Below are positions 23,604-32,373 of a stretch of DNA of 64,000 bases, in pieces. The stretch is from contig NZ_JAIQZK010000001.1 in assembly GCF_020075545.1 (NCBI RefSeq), forward strand, positions 1,271,600-1,335,599. Reading direction: 5' to 3'. Origin of the DNA: Nocardioides sp. TRM66260-LWL (GTDB lineage: Bacteria; Actinomycetota; Actinomycetes; Propionibacteriales; Nocardioidaceae). The first letter of the stretch is position 1, and every line of letters starts with the position of its first letter. The notes under the pieces were generated by a model. That model saw nothing but the letters and a program-made list of their open reading frames with translations. It ran no database searches and had not been told where the DNA came from. The position numbers and the translations under genes are program-made.

Positions 23604-24595
23604 CGGCGGGGTCCTCCGTCAGGACGGGCGCCGACGAGCGCCGGGTCGGCGTCGTCGGTCGGCGCGGTCTCGGACGCGCCGTCGGTGAGCATGAAGAAGA
23701 GCGCCTCGAGCGGCGTGCGGGTCGGGGTCAGCTCGCGCAGGCCGACGCCACCGCGCACCAGCGCGGCGACCAGCTCCGTGGCGACGCCCTCGGGCCCGAC
23801 GATCCGCAGGCCGGCGTCGTGACGCGAGACCTCCAGCCCGGGACGCTCACGCGCGAGGTCGTCGGCGAGCGCCAGCGCGCGCTCGTCGTCGTCGGTGCGC
23901 AGGAGGTGGCCGGGGTCCGGCGCCATCGCGCGCAGGTCGGCGATCGAGCCGTGGAAGCCGACCCGACCGTGGCTCATGATCGTCACGTGGTCGCAGATCT
24001 CCTCGACCTCGTCCATGTGGTGAGAGGAGAGCAGCACTGTCAGGCCGCCGTCGGCGAGCCGGCGCACCAGCGCCCGCATGTCGCGGATGCCGGCGGGGTC
24101 GAGGCCGTTGGCGGGCTCGTCGAGCACCAGCAGACGCGGCTCGCGCAGCAGCGACGCCGCGACCCCGAGCCGCTGCCGCATGCCGTACGACCAGCCGCCG
24201 ACGCGCCGGTCGGCGCGGTCGGCGAGGTCGACGACCTCCAGCACCTCCTCGATCAGCCCCGGACGAGCGCCTCCGTCGAGTCGCGCCAGGCCCCGGAGGT
24301 TCTGGCGGCCGGTCAGGTAGGGGTAGAACCGCGGGCTCTCGATGAACCCCGCGACCCCGTCGAGCGTGCGCACCCCGTGCTCGTCCCAGCTGCGCCCGAA
24401 GAGCCGGATGCTGCCGGCGTCCGGCCGGATCAGGCCGAAGAGCATCCGCAGCATCGTCGTCTTCCCGGCGCCGTTGGGCCCCAGCACGCCGTACACCTCG
24501 CCGGGCGCCACGCGGAGCGTCACGTCCACGACCGCGGGCACCGGGCCGAAGGACTTGCTCACCCCCCGGGCGTCGACCGCCAGCATCTCGTCCAT
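23600..24595 (-). CDS. ABC transporter ATP-binding protein
   Basis: A 331-residue ATPase with Walker A GPNGAGKTTMLRML (about 41), a Q-loop region, signature SYGMRQRLGVAASLL (about 135), Walker B RLLVLDEPANGLDPAG (about 155) and switch His in LLSSHHMDEVEEI. All key residues are intact. The C-terminal 100 residues (DLRAMAPDPGHLLRTDDDERAL) are the usual DrrA/CcmA-type tail. It pairs with the following permease. The gap of 45 bases to the kinase gene keeps it in the same operon. Confidence 0.94.
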   Translation of the reverse strand: MDEMLAVDARGVSKSFGPVPAVVDVTLRVAPGEVYGVLGPNGAGKTTMLRMLFGLIRPDAGSIRLFGRSWDEHGVRTLDGVAGFIESPRFYPYLTGRQNLRGLARLDGGARPGLIEEVLEVVDLADRADRRVGGWSYGMRQRLGVAASLLREPRLLVLDEPANGLDPAGIRDMRALVRRLADGGLTVLLSSHHMDEVEEICDHVTIMSHGRVGFHGSIADLRAMAPDPGHLLRTDDDERALALADDLARERPGLEVSRHDAGLRIVGPEGVATELVAALVRGGVGLRELTPTRTPLEALFFMLTDGASETAPTDDADPALVGARPDGGPRR

Positions 24596-24640
24596 GGCGC
24601 GGACGCTAGGTGGGCGCGCATGAAGGGACGATGAAGGCCG

Positions 24641-26017
24641 CTACGCCCCGGCGCGTGCGCGCGGCAGCAGCACCGTGACGACGGTCGCGTCGCCATGGCG
24701 GCAGGGGACGTCGACGGTCGTCGGGCCCGCGACCGCGACGTGGTGGACGCCGCCGCTGCACAGCCGCAGCCCTCCGCCCAGCCGCTCGACGAGCTCCGCG
24801 ACGATCGCCAGCCCGAGGCCCGCGCCGGGTCGGGAGCGCGCCTCAGGCGCCCGGTGGAACCGCTCGGTCGCGGCCGCGAGCAGTCCGGCGTCCATGCCCG
24901 GACCCGCGTCCTCGACCGCGAGGACGGCGTGGTCGCCGACCGCGTCAAGGCGCACGACGACCGGTGCGGCGCCGTGCACGCGGGCGTTGCCGACCAGGTT
25001 CGCGACGATCCGCTCCACCTGCTCCGGCGGCGCGGCGACCAGCAGCGGGGCGTCCAGGCCCGCGTCGAGCAGCTCTCGCGCGACGGTCGCGACGACGGCG
25101 CGCAGATCGGTCGGGACGTCGCCGGCCGGGCGGACGTCGGTCGCGGTGCTCGCGTCGAGCAGCTCCTCGGCCAGGCGCGTGAGCCGGGCGAGGTCGACCT
25201 CGAGCTCGGCCAGCACCTCCTCGTGCTCGGCGACGCTGCGCGGCCGGCGCCGCGCCAGCTGCAGGCGCGAGCCGAGCAGAGCGAGAGGCGTGCGCAGCTC
25301 GTGACTGGCGTCCTGGACGAAGCGCCGCTCGCGGGTCAGGGCCGCCTCGAGCGCGTCGAGCATCGAGTTGAGCGTGCGTCCGAGACGCACCACCTCGTCC
25401 TCGCGGTCCTCGGGCACCTCCAGGCGCCGGTCGATGGCGCCGGCGGCGATGCTCGCCGCAGCCCGCCGGTAGCGCTCGACCGGCACGAGGGCCGCCCGCG
25501 CGAGCCGCTCCCCCACCAGGCAGGAGACGACGAGACACGCCACTCCGGCGATCGTCAGCTGGGCGAACAGCTCGCGGAGGGCCTCGTCCCGACCGTGGCG
25601 GGCGACCGCGACCACGAGCGTGCGTCCGGAGGCCAGCGGCTGCACCCGCACGCGGGTGGCCGCCGGGTCGGCGGGGAGCATCGGACCGACGTCCACCACG
25701 CCGGGTCGGGCGTCGCTCGGCGCCAGCGGAACGGCGGGCGCGCCACCGCCGCTCGCCTCGACGGCGCCCGCCGCATCGACCACCTGCCAGGGCAGCCCGG
25801 CCGCGTCGGCGGCCCGTCGATCGCGCACGCCGCCGTCGGCGCCGACCAGCGGCGTCAGCGCGGCGCAGGCGCGGTCGAGGTCGGCGTCCAGGCCGCGGTC
25901 GAGCGCGTACTCCACGCGCCAGTAGACGAAGGCGCCGCCGAGGCTCAGCACGACGAGCATGGCGACGGCGAACCCCGCGACCAGCCGGACCCGCAGCGGA
26001 AGCGCGCGCAGCCTCAC
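24641..26017 (-). CDS. Sensor histidine kinase
   Basis: A 458-residue membrane kinase. The first transmembrane helix is at about 12-33 and an extracytoplasmic sensor of about 130 residues follows (ALDRGLDADLDRACAALTPLVG). The second helix is at about 160-182 (LTIAGVACLVVSCLVG), then HAMP and HisKA with phospho-His in FVQDASHELRTPLALL, then the ATPase domain with N-box LVGNARVHG and G-box GPGMDAGLL, GAGLGLAIV. The start GTG overlaps the response regulator stop. It probably senses cell-envelope stress. Confidence 0.94.
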   Translation of the reverse strand: MRLRALPLRVRLVAGFAVAMLVVLSLGGAFVYWRVEYALDRGLDADLDRACAALTPLVGADGGVRDRRAADAAGLPWQVVDAAGAVEASGGGAPAVPLAPSDARPGVVDVGPMLPADPAATRVRVQPLASGRTLVVAVARHGRDEALRELFAQLTIAGVACLVVSCLVGERLARAALVPVERYRRAAASIAAGAIDRRLEVPEDREDEVVRLGRTLNSMLDALEAALTRERRFVQDASHELRTPLALLGSRLQLARRRPRSVAEHEEVLAELEVDLARLTRLAEELLDASTATDVRPAGDVPTDLRAVVATVARELLDAGLDAPLLVAAPPEQVERIVANLVGNARVHGAAPVVVRLDAVGDHAVLAVEDAGPGMDAGLLAAATERFHRAPEARSRPGAGLGLAIVAELVERLGGGLRLCSGGVHHVAVAGPTTVDVPCRHGDATVVTVLLPRARAGA

Positions 26018-26694
26018 CGATCGACCTCGACGCGGTACCCGGCGCCGCGCACGGTCACGATGGTGTCGGTGCCGAACGGACGGTCGATCTTGGCCCGGAT
26101 CGTCGCGAGGTGGACGTCGATCACGTTGCTGCGCAGGTCGGTCTCCCCGTCCCAGACCTCGTCGAGGATGCGGAACCGGCTGACCACGCGACCGGCCTCC
26201 CGCAGCAGCAGGTGGAGGATGTCGAACTCGCGGGTCGAGAGCCGGATCTCCCGACCGTCGCGCCGCACCGTGCGGGCCGCTGGGTCCAGCCGCAGGCCGC
26301 GCACCTCGAGCGCCTCGTCGTCGGCGTCCGCGATCGAGCGCCGGTGCAGGGCGCGCAGGCGGGCGAGGAGCTCGTCGAGGTCGAACGGCTTGACGAGGTA
26401 GTCGTCCGCGCCGGCGTCCAGTCCGCTGATCCGGTCGGCGACCTCGCCGCGAGCGGTGAGCATGAGCACCGGCACCCGGACGCCCGCGCCGCGCAGCCGG
26501 CGCAGCACCCCGGCGCCGTCGAGCCCCGGCAGCATCCGATCGAGCAGGACGACGTCGGGCTCCTCGCCGCCGAGCAGCCGGTCGATCGCGACCAGCCCGT
26601 CGTGCTCGACCGTCGGCTGCCAGCCGACCTCGGCGATCGTCTGCGCGAGCACGGCGGCGAGACGGACGTCGTCCTCGACGACCAGCACCCTCAC
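26014..26694 (-). CDS. OmpR/PhoB-type response regulator
   Basis: A 226-residue regulator, first gene of the operon RR-HK-ABC ATPase-permease-exported protein. The receiver has DVVLLDRMLPGLDG with the phospho-acceptor Asp near residue 51, the T of MLTARGE and K of LVKPFDLDEL. The C-terminal winged helix ends NVIDVHLATIRAKIDRPFGTDTIVTVRGAGYRV. All conserved sites are present. GTG start at 26694. It should activate the operon when the exporter's substrate is sensed (inference). Confidence 0.95.
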   Translation of the reverse strand: MRVLVVEDDVRLAAVLAQTIAEVGWQPTVEHDGLVAIDRLLGGEEPDVVLLDRMLPGLDGAGVLRRLRGAGVRVPVLMLTARGEVADRISGLDAGADDYLVKPFDLDELLARLRALHRRSIADADDEALEVRGLRLDPAARTVRRDGREIRLSTREFDILHLLLREAGRVVSRFRILDEVWDGETDLRSNVIDVHLATIRAKIDRPFGTDTIVTVRGAGYRVEVDR

Positions 26695-26728
26695 GCGTCC
26701 GCCGCCCGACGCGGGGCTCTGCGCGCGT

Positions 26729-26956
26729 TCAGACGCCCGGCGTCCCCGAGTCGGCGATCCGCGGGTCCGGCGTGCCGATCGGCCGCGCCGGTGCGTCGTC
26801 CTCGCGCAGGGCCTTGGCCTCGGCCTTGAAGATGCGCAGAGCCTGACCGCTGCTGCGCGCCAGGTCGGGCAGCTTGGACGCGCCGAAGACCAGCACGACG
26901 ATGGCCAGGATGACCAGCCACTCCGCGCCCTCGGGCATCATCAGCAACGGCGTCAC
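26729..26956 (-). CDS. tatA: Twin-arginine translocase component TatA/TatE
   Basis: A 75-residue membrane protein: one transmembrane helix [20 protein letters not shown], then the amphipathic helix [18 protein letters not shown], ending in a short acidic tail. [14 protein letters not shown] is the TatA signature. The start GTG at 26956 has the strong site GAGGAGG seven bases upstream; in-frame ATG codons lie within the next few residues. It forms the channel for folded proteins with TatB/C, which are not in this window. It lies alone behind the response regulator. Confidence 0.93.
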   Translation of the reverse strand: MTPLLMMPEGAEWLVILAIVVLVFGASKLPDLARSSGQALRIFKAEAKALREDDAPARPIGTPDPRIADSGTPGV

Positions 26957-27064
26957 GGTGGGACCTCCTCGTCCGGGACGGCCCGCAAGGGGCCTCGCCT
27001 CCACGGTAGGGAGTCCACCTGCCACGGACCTGGCTGTCGGCCGAGCCGGGGGCCGCCCCGCGGA

Positions 27065-27454
27065 TCATGACCGGGTGCGCCGCCAGGCGAGCTCCTGGAG
27101 CTCCCAGGTGTTGCCGTCCGGATCGCTCAGGCTCGCCCCGCGGACCCCGCCACCGAGATCGTGCACCTCGCCGACGGCGACCCCGCGAGCCAGCAGCGCG
27201 GCGCGGATCTCGTCGAGGTCGTCGACGACCAGGTGGAGGCCGCGCTGGCTGCCGGGCGTGCCGCCGTACACCGGCAGGCCGGTGCCCAGCCCGATCGAGC
27301 AGGCCGATCCCGGCGGCGTCAGCTGGACGACGCGAACCCCGTCGGCGGGCCGCACGTCGTGGTCGAGCAGGAACCCCAGCCCATCGCGGTAGAAGGCGAT
27401 CGCGGCGTCCACGTCGCTCACCGGCACCGGGACGAGCTCGAGCAGGAGGCGCAC
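27065..27454 (-). CDS. VOC-family protein
   Basis: A 129-residue protein of the glyoxalase/dioxygenase fold: VPVSDVDAAIAFYRDGLGFLLDHDVRP and later GLHLVVDDLDEIRAALLARGVAVGEVHDLGGGVRGASLSDPDGNTWELQEL. Both beta-alpha repeats and the metal-site-like E-L pair at the end are present. Its reaction is unknown. It ends 108 bases upstream of tatA on the same strand. The small membrane protein ends four bases away on the same side, suggesting co-transcription. Confidence 0.85.
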   Translation of the reverse strand: MRLLLELVPVPVSDVDAAIAFYRDGLGFLLDHDVRPADGVRVVQLTPPGSACSIGLGTGLPVYGGTPGSQRGLHLVVDDLDEIRAALLARGVAVGEVHDLGGGVRGASLSDPDGNTWELQELAWRRTRS

Positions 27455-27457
27455 GGG

Positions 27458-27649
27458 TCAGCGCCGCCGCTGCGCGACGGTGATGCCCAGGGCGACGGCG
27501 AGCCCGGCCAACAGCGAGCCGACGAAGGTCCAGCCCCGGCTGGTGTCGCCGCTCTCCCCCAGGTGGCCCATGCCGCCGAGGGCGAGGAACCCGCCGACCA
27601 CCAGCATCACGAGGGCCACCAGGAGGCCGAGGATCGCTCCGCGCGTCAT
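27458..27649 (-). CDS. Small membrane protein
   Basis: A 63-residue protein with two hydrophobic helices (LGLLVALVMLVVGGFLALGG and GSLLAGLAVALGITVA) joined by a short polar loop and ended by QRRR. The ATG is at 27649. It lies between the HAD gene and the VOC gene on the same strand. I do not recognise a family. Confidence 0.6.
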   Translation of the reverse strand: MTRGAILGLLVALVMLVVGGFLALGGMGHLGESGDTSRGWTFVGSLLAGLAVALGITVAQRRR

Positions 27650-27659
27650 GGCACCGACC

Positions 27660-28568
27660 CTAGCGATCCGCTCCCGGCACAGGCTCCGAGGTCGCCGGGC
27701 TCGCGGGCAGCCAGCTCCGCAGCACCTGCAGCACGCCGCCCTCGCCGGGTCCGGCCGCCCGCAGCCGCGCGGCGGCGACCACCGCGGGCTGCGCGCCGTC
27801 GACCGCGTACGAGTGCTCGGCCGCGGCCAGCATCTCGAGGTCGTTCAAGTGGTCACCGAAGGCCGCCGTCTCCCCGGGCCGGACGCCGAGCTCGGCCTGG
27901 AGCCGGCGCAGCGCGGACCCCTTGTTGACGCCCTGCGGCATGAGATCGACCCACACCGCGCCGGAGCGCACGACGTCGACCGCGCCCGCGAACGGGGCGA
28001 GGACGTCGTCCGCGAGGCCGGCCGCGCCGTCGAGGTCAGCGACCGCGACCTTGATCACCGACCCGCGCAGCGCGGACGCCTCGGCTCCCGGCTCCAGCAG
28101 ATCGGGCACCCGGGCGAGCGCGGCGGCGTAGTACCCCTCGACCTCCTCGAGCAGGGGGCCATCGGGGCAGTCGACGTAGGCCATCCGCGGCGTGCACAGC
28201 ACGACGACCACCTGACGCCGGTGCTCCGCCGCGTGGGCGCGCGCCGCCCTCACCACCGCGGCGACGACGTCGTCCGGCACGGCGGCGGCCACCTCGGTGC
28301 GACCCGCCCGGACCAAGCAGGCGCCGTTGTCCGCGATCACCGTCGGACCGCCGTCCGCCGTGGGGAGCACGCCCGCGAACAGCGCCTCCACCGACGGCGC
28401 CGAGCGGCCGCTGGCGGGCACGAACAGCACGCCGGCCTCCTGCAGCTCCGCGAGCAGCGGCGCAAGATCGGCGGGGACGCGGCCGCCGTGCTCGAGCAGC
28501 GTGCCGTCGAGGTCGCAGGCGACCAGGCGCACCGGCGGGACGGGGCGGGCAGGGCGGTCGGGGCTCAT
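27660..28568 (-). CDS. HAD-superfamily Cof-like phosphatase
   Basis: A 302-residue phosphatase. Motif I is VACDLDGTLLEHGG with nucleophile Asp20, motif II FVPASGRSAPSVEAL, motif III includes the Lys in QGVNKGSALRRL and motif IV GDHLNDLEMLAAAEHSYAV, giving the full Cof-type (IIB) layout. Such enzymes act on sugar phosphates, pyridoxal phosphate or nucleotide breakdown products. The ATG at 28568 gives the family's usual start. It is followed by the small membrane protein gene. Confidence 0.92.
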   Translation of the reverse strand: MSPDRPARPVPPVRLVACDLDGTLLEHGGRVPADLAPLLAELQEAGVLFVPASGRSAPSVEALFAGVLPTADGGPTVIADNGACLVRAGRTEVAAAVPDDVVAAVVRAARAHAAEHRRQVVVVLCTPRMAYVDCPDGPLLEEVEGYYAAALARVPDLLEPGAEASALRGSVIKVAVADLDGAAGLADDVLAPFAGAVDVVRSGAVWVDLMPQGVNKGSALRRLQAELGVRPGETAAFGDHLNDLEMLAAAEHSYAVDGAQPAVVAAARLRAAGPGEGGVLQVLRSWLPASPATSEPVPGADR

Positions 28569-28606
28569 GCGCGGATCACGGGCACGAGCATGCTGCACCG
28601 GGAACC

Positions 28607-29731
28607 TCAGAGCCCGGCCGCGTCCAGCGCGTCGGCGAAGCGGGGCGCGAGGGAGTGGGCGTACGTGCGGGTGACGTGCGAGCCGTCGCGGTAGACGAGC
28701 ACGTCGCCGACGAGCGGCGGGCAGCGCCGGGCCGGGCAGACCCAGGGCACCGGGTCGAGCCACAGCAGCGACGCGGTCGCGGCGCCCGGCACGTTCCGCC
28801 CGCGCAGCGCCGGGGTGACGTCCACCGCGTCCGCCTGGGCCACGGCGGCCTGCTGCGCCGGCCGCCCCGAGAAGCGCACCCCGGTGGCGCGGTCGTACCC
28901 GCACGGGCGCACGTCCGCCACATGGCGCTTGACGCACGAGGGCACCTGGTAGAGCAGGCCGTCCTTCGTGGGCTGGGGGGTGTCGGAGACGACCATGACG
29001 CGGTGCCCGTCGGCCTGCCAGGTCGACCAGAGCCGGACGAGGCCGCGCACCATGGCCGCCTGGTCCTCGCTGGCCGGTCCGGACGTGCGGGCGTCGCTGC
29101 GGAAGCTGTCGGTGAGCACCAGGTCGACGCGGGTGCGGCGCAGCTCCTCGGTGACCTTCCGGACGTAGGTGCGGCAGGTCGTGTACGCGCGGCCGTCCGG
29201 CCCGGTGACGGGGGCGTCGGTGGCCGGGCAGCCGGACTTCGTCATGATCAGGATGCGCAGCGCGCGGGACTCGGCGAGCCGCTGCAGCGCCGGGGCCCAC
29301 TGCCCGATCTTGGAGTCGCCGACCAGCGCGATCGTCGCCCGCGCCCGCGAGGCCGGCACGCCGTAGGCGCAGCGCGTGAGTCGGTCGGACTCCGGACGCA
29401 CCTGGCAGCCGTCGGCGTAGAGGTCGGGCCGGTCCTTCGTCGCCGTGCCCGGGCTCGGCCGCACCGAGTCGGCGCGCCGCGTGAAGGCCGCCGTCGCGGT
29501 CTCCGGCTCGCGTCCCAGCGCCGCTCCCCCGGGGTGCGCGGAGGCCCGACGCTCGGCACCGGCGGGCGCCGAGGGGGCGGTGGAGTCGGACGAGGCGGCC
29601 GGACCGCTCGCCCGGTCGACGCCCCCGGCCAGCCCGCAGCCCGCGACGACCGCGGCCAGCGCGAGCAGCACGACGATTCCGACGAGCATCGCCGGGAGCG
29701 AGTCCGAGCGATCGCGCTCCATGCCGTCCAT
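28607..29731 (-). CDS. Membrane-anchored SGNH-like domain protein (OafA-type C-terminal domain alone)
   Basis: A 374-residue protein with one N-terminal hydrophobic helix (AMLVGIVVLLALAAVVAGCGLAGG), a low-complexity linker and an SGNH domain. The GDSKIGQWAPAL block is the nucleophile Ser loop, PDGRAYTTCRTY lies in the middle and the ending VGDVLVYRDGSHVTRTYAHSLAPRF carries the Asp-x-x-His pair. This end normally follows the ten-helix acyltransferase domain of OafA-like proteins; here it occurs without it. It is likely an extracytoplasmic acyl-esterase or transferase. A lipoprotein-type Cys (AGCG) is possible. Confidence 0.82.
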   Translation of the reverse strand: MDGMERDRSDSLPAMLVGIVVLLALAAVVAGCGLAGGVDRASGPAASSDSTAPSAPAGAERRASAHPGGAALGREPETATAAFTRRADSVRPSPGTATKDRPDLYADGCQVRPESDRLTRCAYGVPASRARATIALVGDSKIGQWAPALQRLAESRALRILIMTKSGCPATDAPVTGPDGRAYTTCRTYVRKVTEELRRTRVDLVLTDSFRSDARTSGPASEDQAAMVRGLVRLWSTWQADGHRVMVVSDTPQPTKDGLLYQVPSCVKRHVADVRPCGYDRATGVRFSGRPAQQAAVAQADAVDVTPALRGRNVPGAATASLLWLDPVPWVCPARRCPPLVGDVLVYRDGSHVTRTYAHSLAPRFADALDAAGL

Positions 29732-29797
29732 GCGTCGACGGTAGTCCGCGCCCGGCAAGCGCGGCCCCGCCACCAGGGCGTGGACCCGGCTCGTGGC

Positions 29798-30826
29798 TCA
29801 GCCGAGCCGGTAGCGCGATGGCGGCACCCCGAACCAGCGGACGAACGCGTGGGTGAACGCCGCCGTCTCGGAGTAGCCGAGCCGGCGTGCGCACTCCTCC
29901 ACCGTGAGGCCGACGTCGACGAGCAGCTCCACCGCGACGGTGCGGCGGATCTCCTCGAGCAGGGCTCGGTAGGAGGTGCCTTCGGCGTCGAGCCGACGCC
30001 GGAGGGTCCGCGGGTGGACGCCGAGCCCGCTCGCGACCTCGTCGAGCGCGGGCGGCTCGCCCGGCCGCGCCAGGAGAGCCGAGCGCACCTGGGCCGCCAC
30101 CCCCACCCGACGCTGACGACGCTCCAGGCTGGCCTCGACCTGGGCGAGACACGTGCGGCGGGTCGCGGCGTCAGCCTGGGGCAGCGGTGCGTCCAGCAGG
30201 CGGCTGGGGAGGGTGAGCAGCCTGCGCTCGCCGAGCCGCACCGAGCCCAGCGGCTGGCCTTCGAGGAGCGCCTGGAGAGGGGCGTCCTCAGGGGGCATCT
30301 CGAGCTCGATCTCGGCGAGGAACGGCAGCATGGTCGGGGCCACGAACGGCGGGACCACGCCGACGATGCCCGCCACGTCCCGCGCCACGAAGTAGGGCCG
30401 GACGTCGGGCGGCAGATGGTGCGCGTCGAGGCTGAGCAGCGCGCGCCCGTCCGCCTCGGTGAGCGCTACGTCCACCACGAGGTTCGTCAGGCTGAAGTAG
30501 CGCAGGGCGAGCGTGAGCAGCTCGCGGATCGAGGCGCTGGCAAGCGCCGCGAAGCCGAGCAGTCCGAGGTGGGTCAGGTTGATCCGGCTCCCCACCTGCA
30601 GGCCGAGGAGCGCGGCATCGCCGTCCCCCACGCCTGCGGCGAGCGCGTTGCGGACGGCTCTCACGTGCTCGACCAGATCCGCGTCCGCCTCGGGGTCGGC
30701 CAGCCGATCGACGTCCACGCCGGTGCCCGTGAGCACCTTCTCGGCCGACACGCCCGCGTCACGCGACACCGCGCAGAGCAGTCGCAGACCGAGGACGAGG
30801 TGACGGCGGTCGGACTCGACGGGCAC
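29798..30826 (-). CDS. AraC-family regulator with N-terminal effector domain, divergent from the P450 cluster
   Basis: A 342-residue regulator. The N-terminal 200 residues match the Arabinose_bd-like domain of OruR/ArgR-type proteins (VSAEKVLTGTGVD, LGLLGFAALASASIRELLTLALRYFSL). The C-terminus is the AraC double HTH (ALDEVASGLGVHPRTLRRRLDAEGTSYRALL and ARRLGYSETAAFTHAFVRWFGVPPSRYR). It is separated by 116 bases from the P450 gene in the opposite direction, the classic arrangement for an activator of the neighbouring catabolic operon. Confidence 0.93.
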   Translation of the reverse strand: MPVESDRRHLVLGLRLLCAVSRDAGVSAEKVLTGTGVDVDRLADPEADADLVEHVRAVRNALAAGVGDGDAALLGLQVGSRINLTHLGLLGFAALASASIRELLTLALRYFSLTNLVVDVALTEADGRALLSLDAHHLPPDVRPYFVARDVAGIVGVVPPFVAPTMLPFLAEIELEMPPEDAPLQALLEGQPLGSVRLGERRLLTLPSRLLDAPLPQADAATRRTCLAQVEASLERRQRRVGVAAQVRSALLARPGEPPALDEVASGLGVHPRTLRRRLDAEGTSYRALLEEIRRTVAVELLVDVGLTVEECARRLGYSETAAFTHAFVRWFGVPPSRYRLG

Positions 30827-30942
30827 TGTCCGAAACTATCAAGTTCGTGTCCGTCCAGCGCATTCCGCCGTCCTCCGAGGCGCCCTAACGTCGCGAACGG
30901 ACGGCGCACCGGCTCGTCCGCGAGCACAGCCGAGGAGACTCG
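30827..30942. promoter_or_regulatory. Divergent control region of araC-type gene and P450 operon
   Basis: 116 bases hold the start regions of both genes. AACTATCAAG and TCCGAAACT are the only AT-richer words. I see no clear long palindrome, as is usual for AraC direct-repeat sites. Confidence 0.5.
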
Positions 30943-32373
30943 ATGAGCGCCATCACCGCCCCGTCCGACCCCCGGAGCCGTCCGGGGAGCGCCCACCGCG
31001 TGCCGACCGTCACGGCCACCGCCGCCGCCCTGCTGGTCGGGCTCGACCTCGACCGGGGCGTCACCCCGCTGCTCGGACGCCACGACGTCACCCGGGCACG
31101 CCTGGGCACCCGTCGCTTCGTCTCGCTGCGTCGCGCCGAGCACGTCGACCACCTCTTCCACGCCGGGCGCACGAACTACGCGAAGTCGCTGGAGTACGCG
31201 CCCATCCGCACGATCGCGGGCCTCAACCTGCTCACCGACGAGGCCGACTCCTGGGCCGCCCACCGCCTCGCGCTGAACCCGATGTTCGCCAAGCGCCGGC
31301 TCACCGGTCTCGTGGACCTCATGCTCGAGCCGATCCTCGCGACGACCCACGCCCTGGACGGCCTGACGCACCCCGGGGCCGAGCCGCAGGTCGATCTCCA
31401 CGAGGAGATGGTGCGGCTGACACTGCGGGTCGTCGCCAACGCGCTCTTCAGCCAGGACTTCGGCGCCGTCGTCGACAGCATGCACGCGGTCGCCACCCGC
31501 GGGCTCGACCTCGCGGAGACGCTGCTTCGCCTGACCCTGATCGGGGTACTGCCCGGGCCCGCCTGGCGGGCCATCGGCGCGATCGGACGGGCACCGCTGA
31601 CGCTGCCGCCGCCACTGCGCACCGTCCAGGAGGTCGCTCGCACGCTCGACCGGGCGGTCGACGAGGTGGTGGACGCACGGCTCGCCCGACCCACGACGGC
31701 GCCCGACCTGCTCAACCTGCTGCTCGAGGCCGGCGAGGGCAGCTGGGGACGACAGCGGGTGCGCGACGAGGCCCTCACCTTCATGCTGGCCGGCCACGAG
31801 ACCACCGCGAACGCGCTCGCGTGGCTCTGGTACCTGCTCGCGACCCATCCCGAGGCGCGCGCGCGGATGCTCGACGAGGTGGACGCCGTGCTCGCCGGCC
31901 GCACCCCGACCGCCGACGACCTCGGGGCGCTGCCCTGGACCCTCGCGTGCGTGCAGGAGTCCCAGCGGATGTACTCCGCGGTGCCGGTGCTCCCGAGGGT
32001 GGCGCTGGTGGACGACGTGATCGACGGCCACCACATCCGCCGCGGCACCACGATCCTCGTCCCCGTGCACCTGCTCCACCACGATCCGAGGTACTGGGAG
32101 GATCCCGAGTCCTTCCGCCCCGAGCGGTTCCTCCCCGGCGCACCGCGTCCGCACCGGTCTGCGTTCCTGCCGTTCGGCGCGGGCCGCCGGGTCTGCATCG
32201 GCCAGAGCTTCGCGCTCATGGAGATGGTCGCGGTCGTGGCGGCGCTCTCCCAGCGCCTGGTCTTCGACCTCGCGCCCGGCGCCGTCGTGACGCCCAAGCA
32301 GTCACTGACCCTCCGACCGGCCCACGGCGTGCCGGTCGTCGTCCGGCGTCGCGGCAGCGGGGCTGCGGCGTGA
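30943..32373 (+). CDS. Cytochrome P450 monooxygenase
   Basis: A 476-residue haem enzyme. The oxygen-binding I-helix reads AGHETTANALAWLWYLL, the K-helix has the E-x-x-R motif in ESQRMY and the haem ligand is Cys418 in FLPFGAGRRVCIG. The overall pattern (LLHHDPRYWEDPESFRPERFLPG) is like CYP4/CYP102-type fatty-acid or alkane hydroxylases. The N-terminus has no membrane anchor. The stop overlaps the SDR start by GTGA. No ferredoxin or reductase gene is near, so electron donors come from elsewhere. Confidence 0.95.
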   Translation: MSAITAPSDPRSRPGSAHRVPTVTATAAALLVGLDLDRGVTPLLGRHDVTRARLGTRRFVSLRRAEHVDHLFHAGRTNYAKSLEYAPIRTIAGLNLLTDEADSWAAHRLALNPMFAKRRLTGLVDLMLEPILATTHALDGLTHPGAEPQVDLHEEMVRLTLRVVANALFSQDFGAVVDSMHAVATRGLDLAETLLRLTLIGVLPGPAWRAIGAIGRAPLTLPPPLRTVQEVARTLDRAVDEVVDARLARPTTAPDLLNLLLEAGEGSWGRQRVRDEALTFMLAGHETTANALAWLWYLLATHPEARARMLDEVDAVLAGRTPTADDLGALPWTLACVQESQRMYSAVPVLPRVALVDDVIDGHHIRRGTTILVPVHLLHHDPRYWEDPESFRPERFLPGAPRPHRSAFLPFGAGRRVCIGQSFALMEMVAVVAALSQRLVFDLAPGAVVTPKQSLTLRPAHGVPVVVRRRGSGAAA

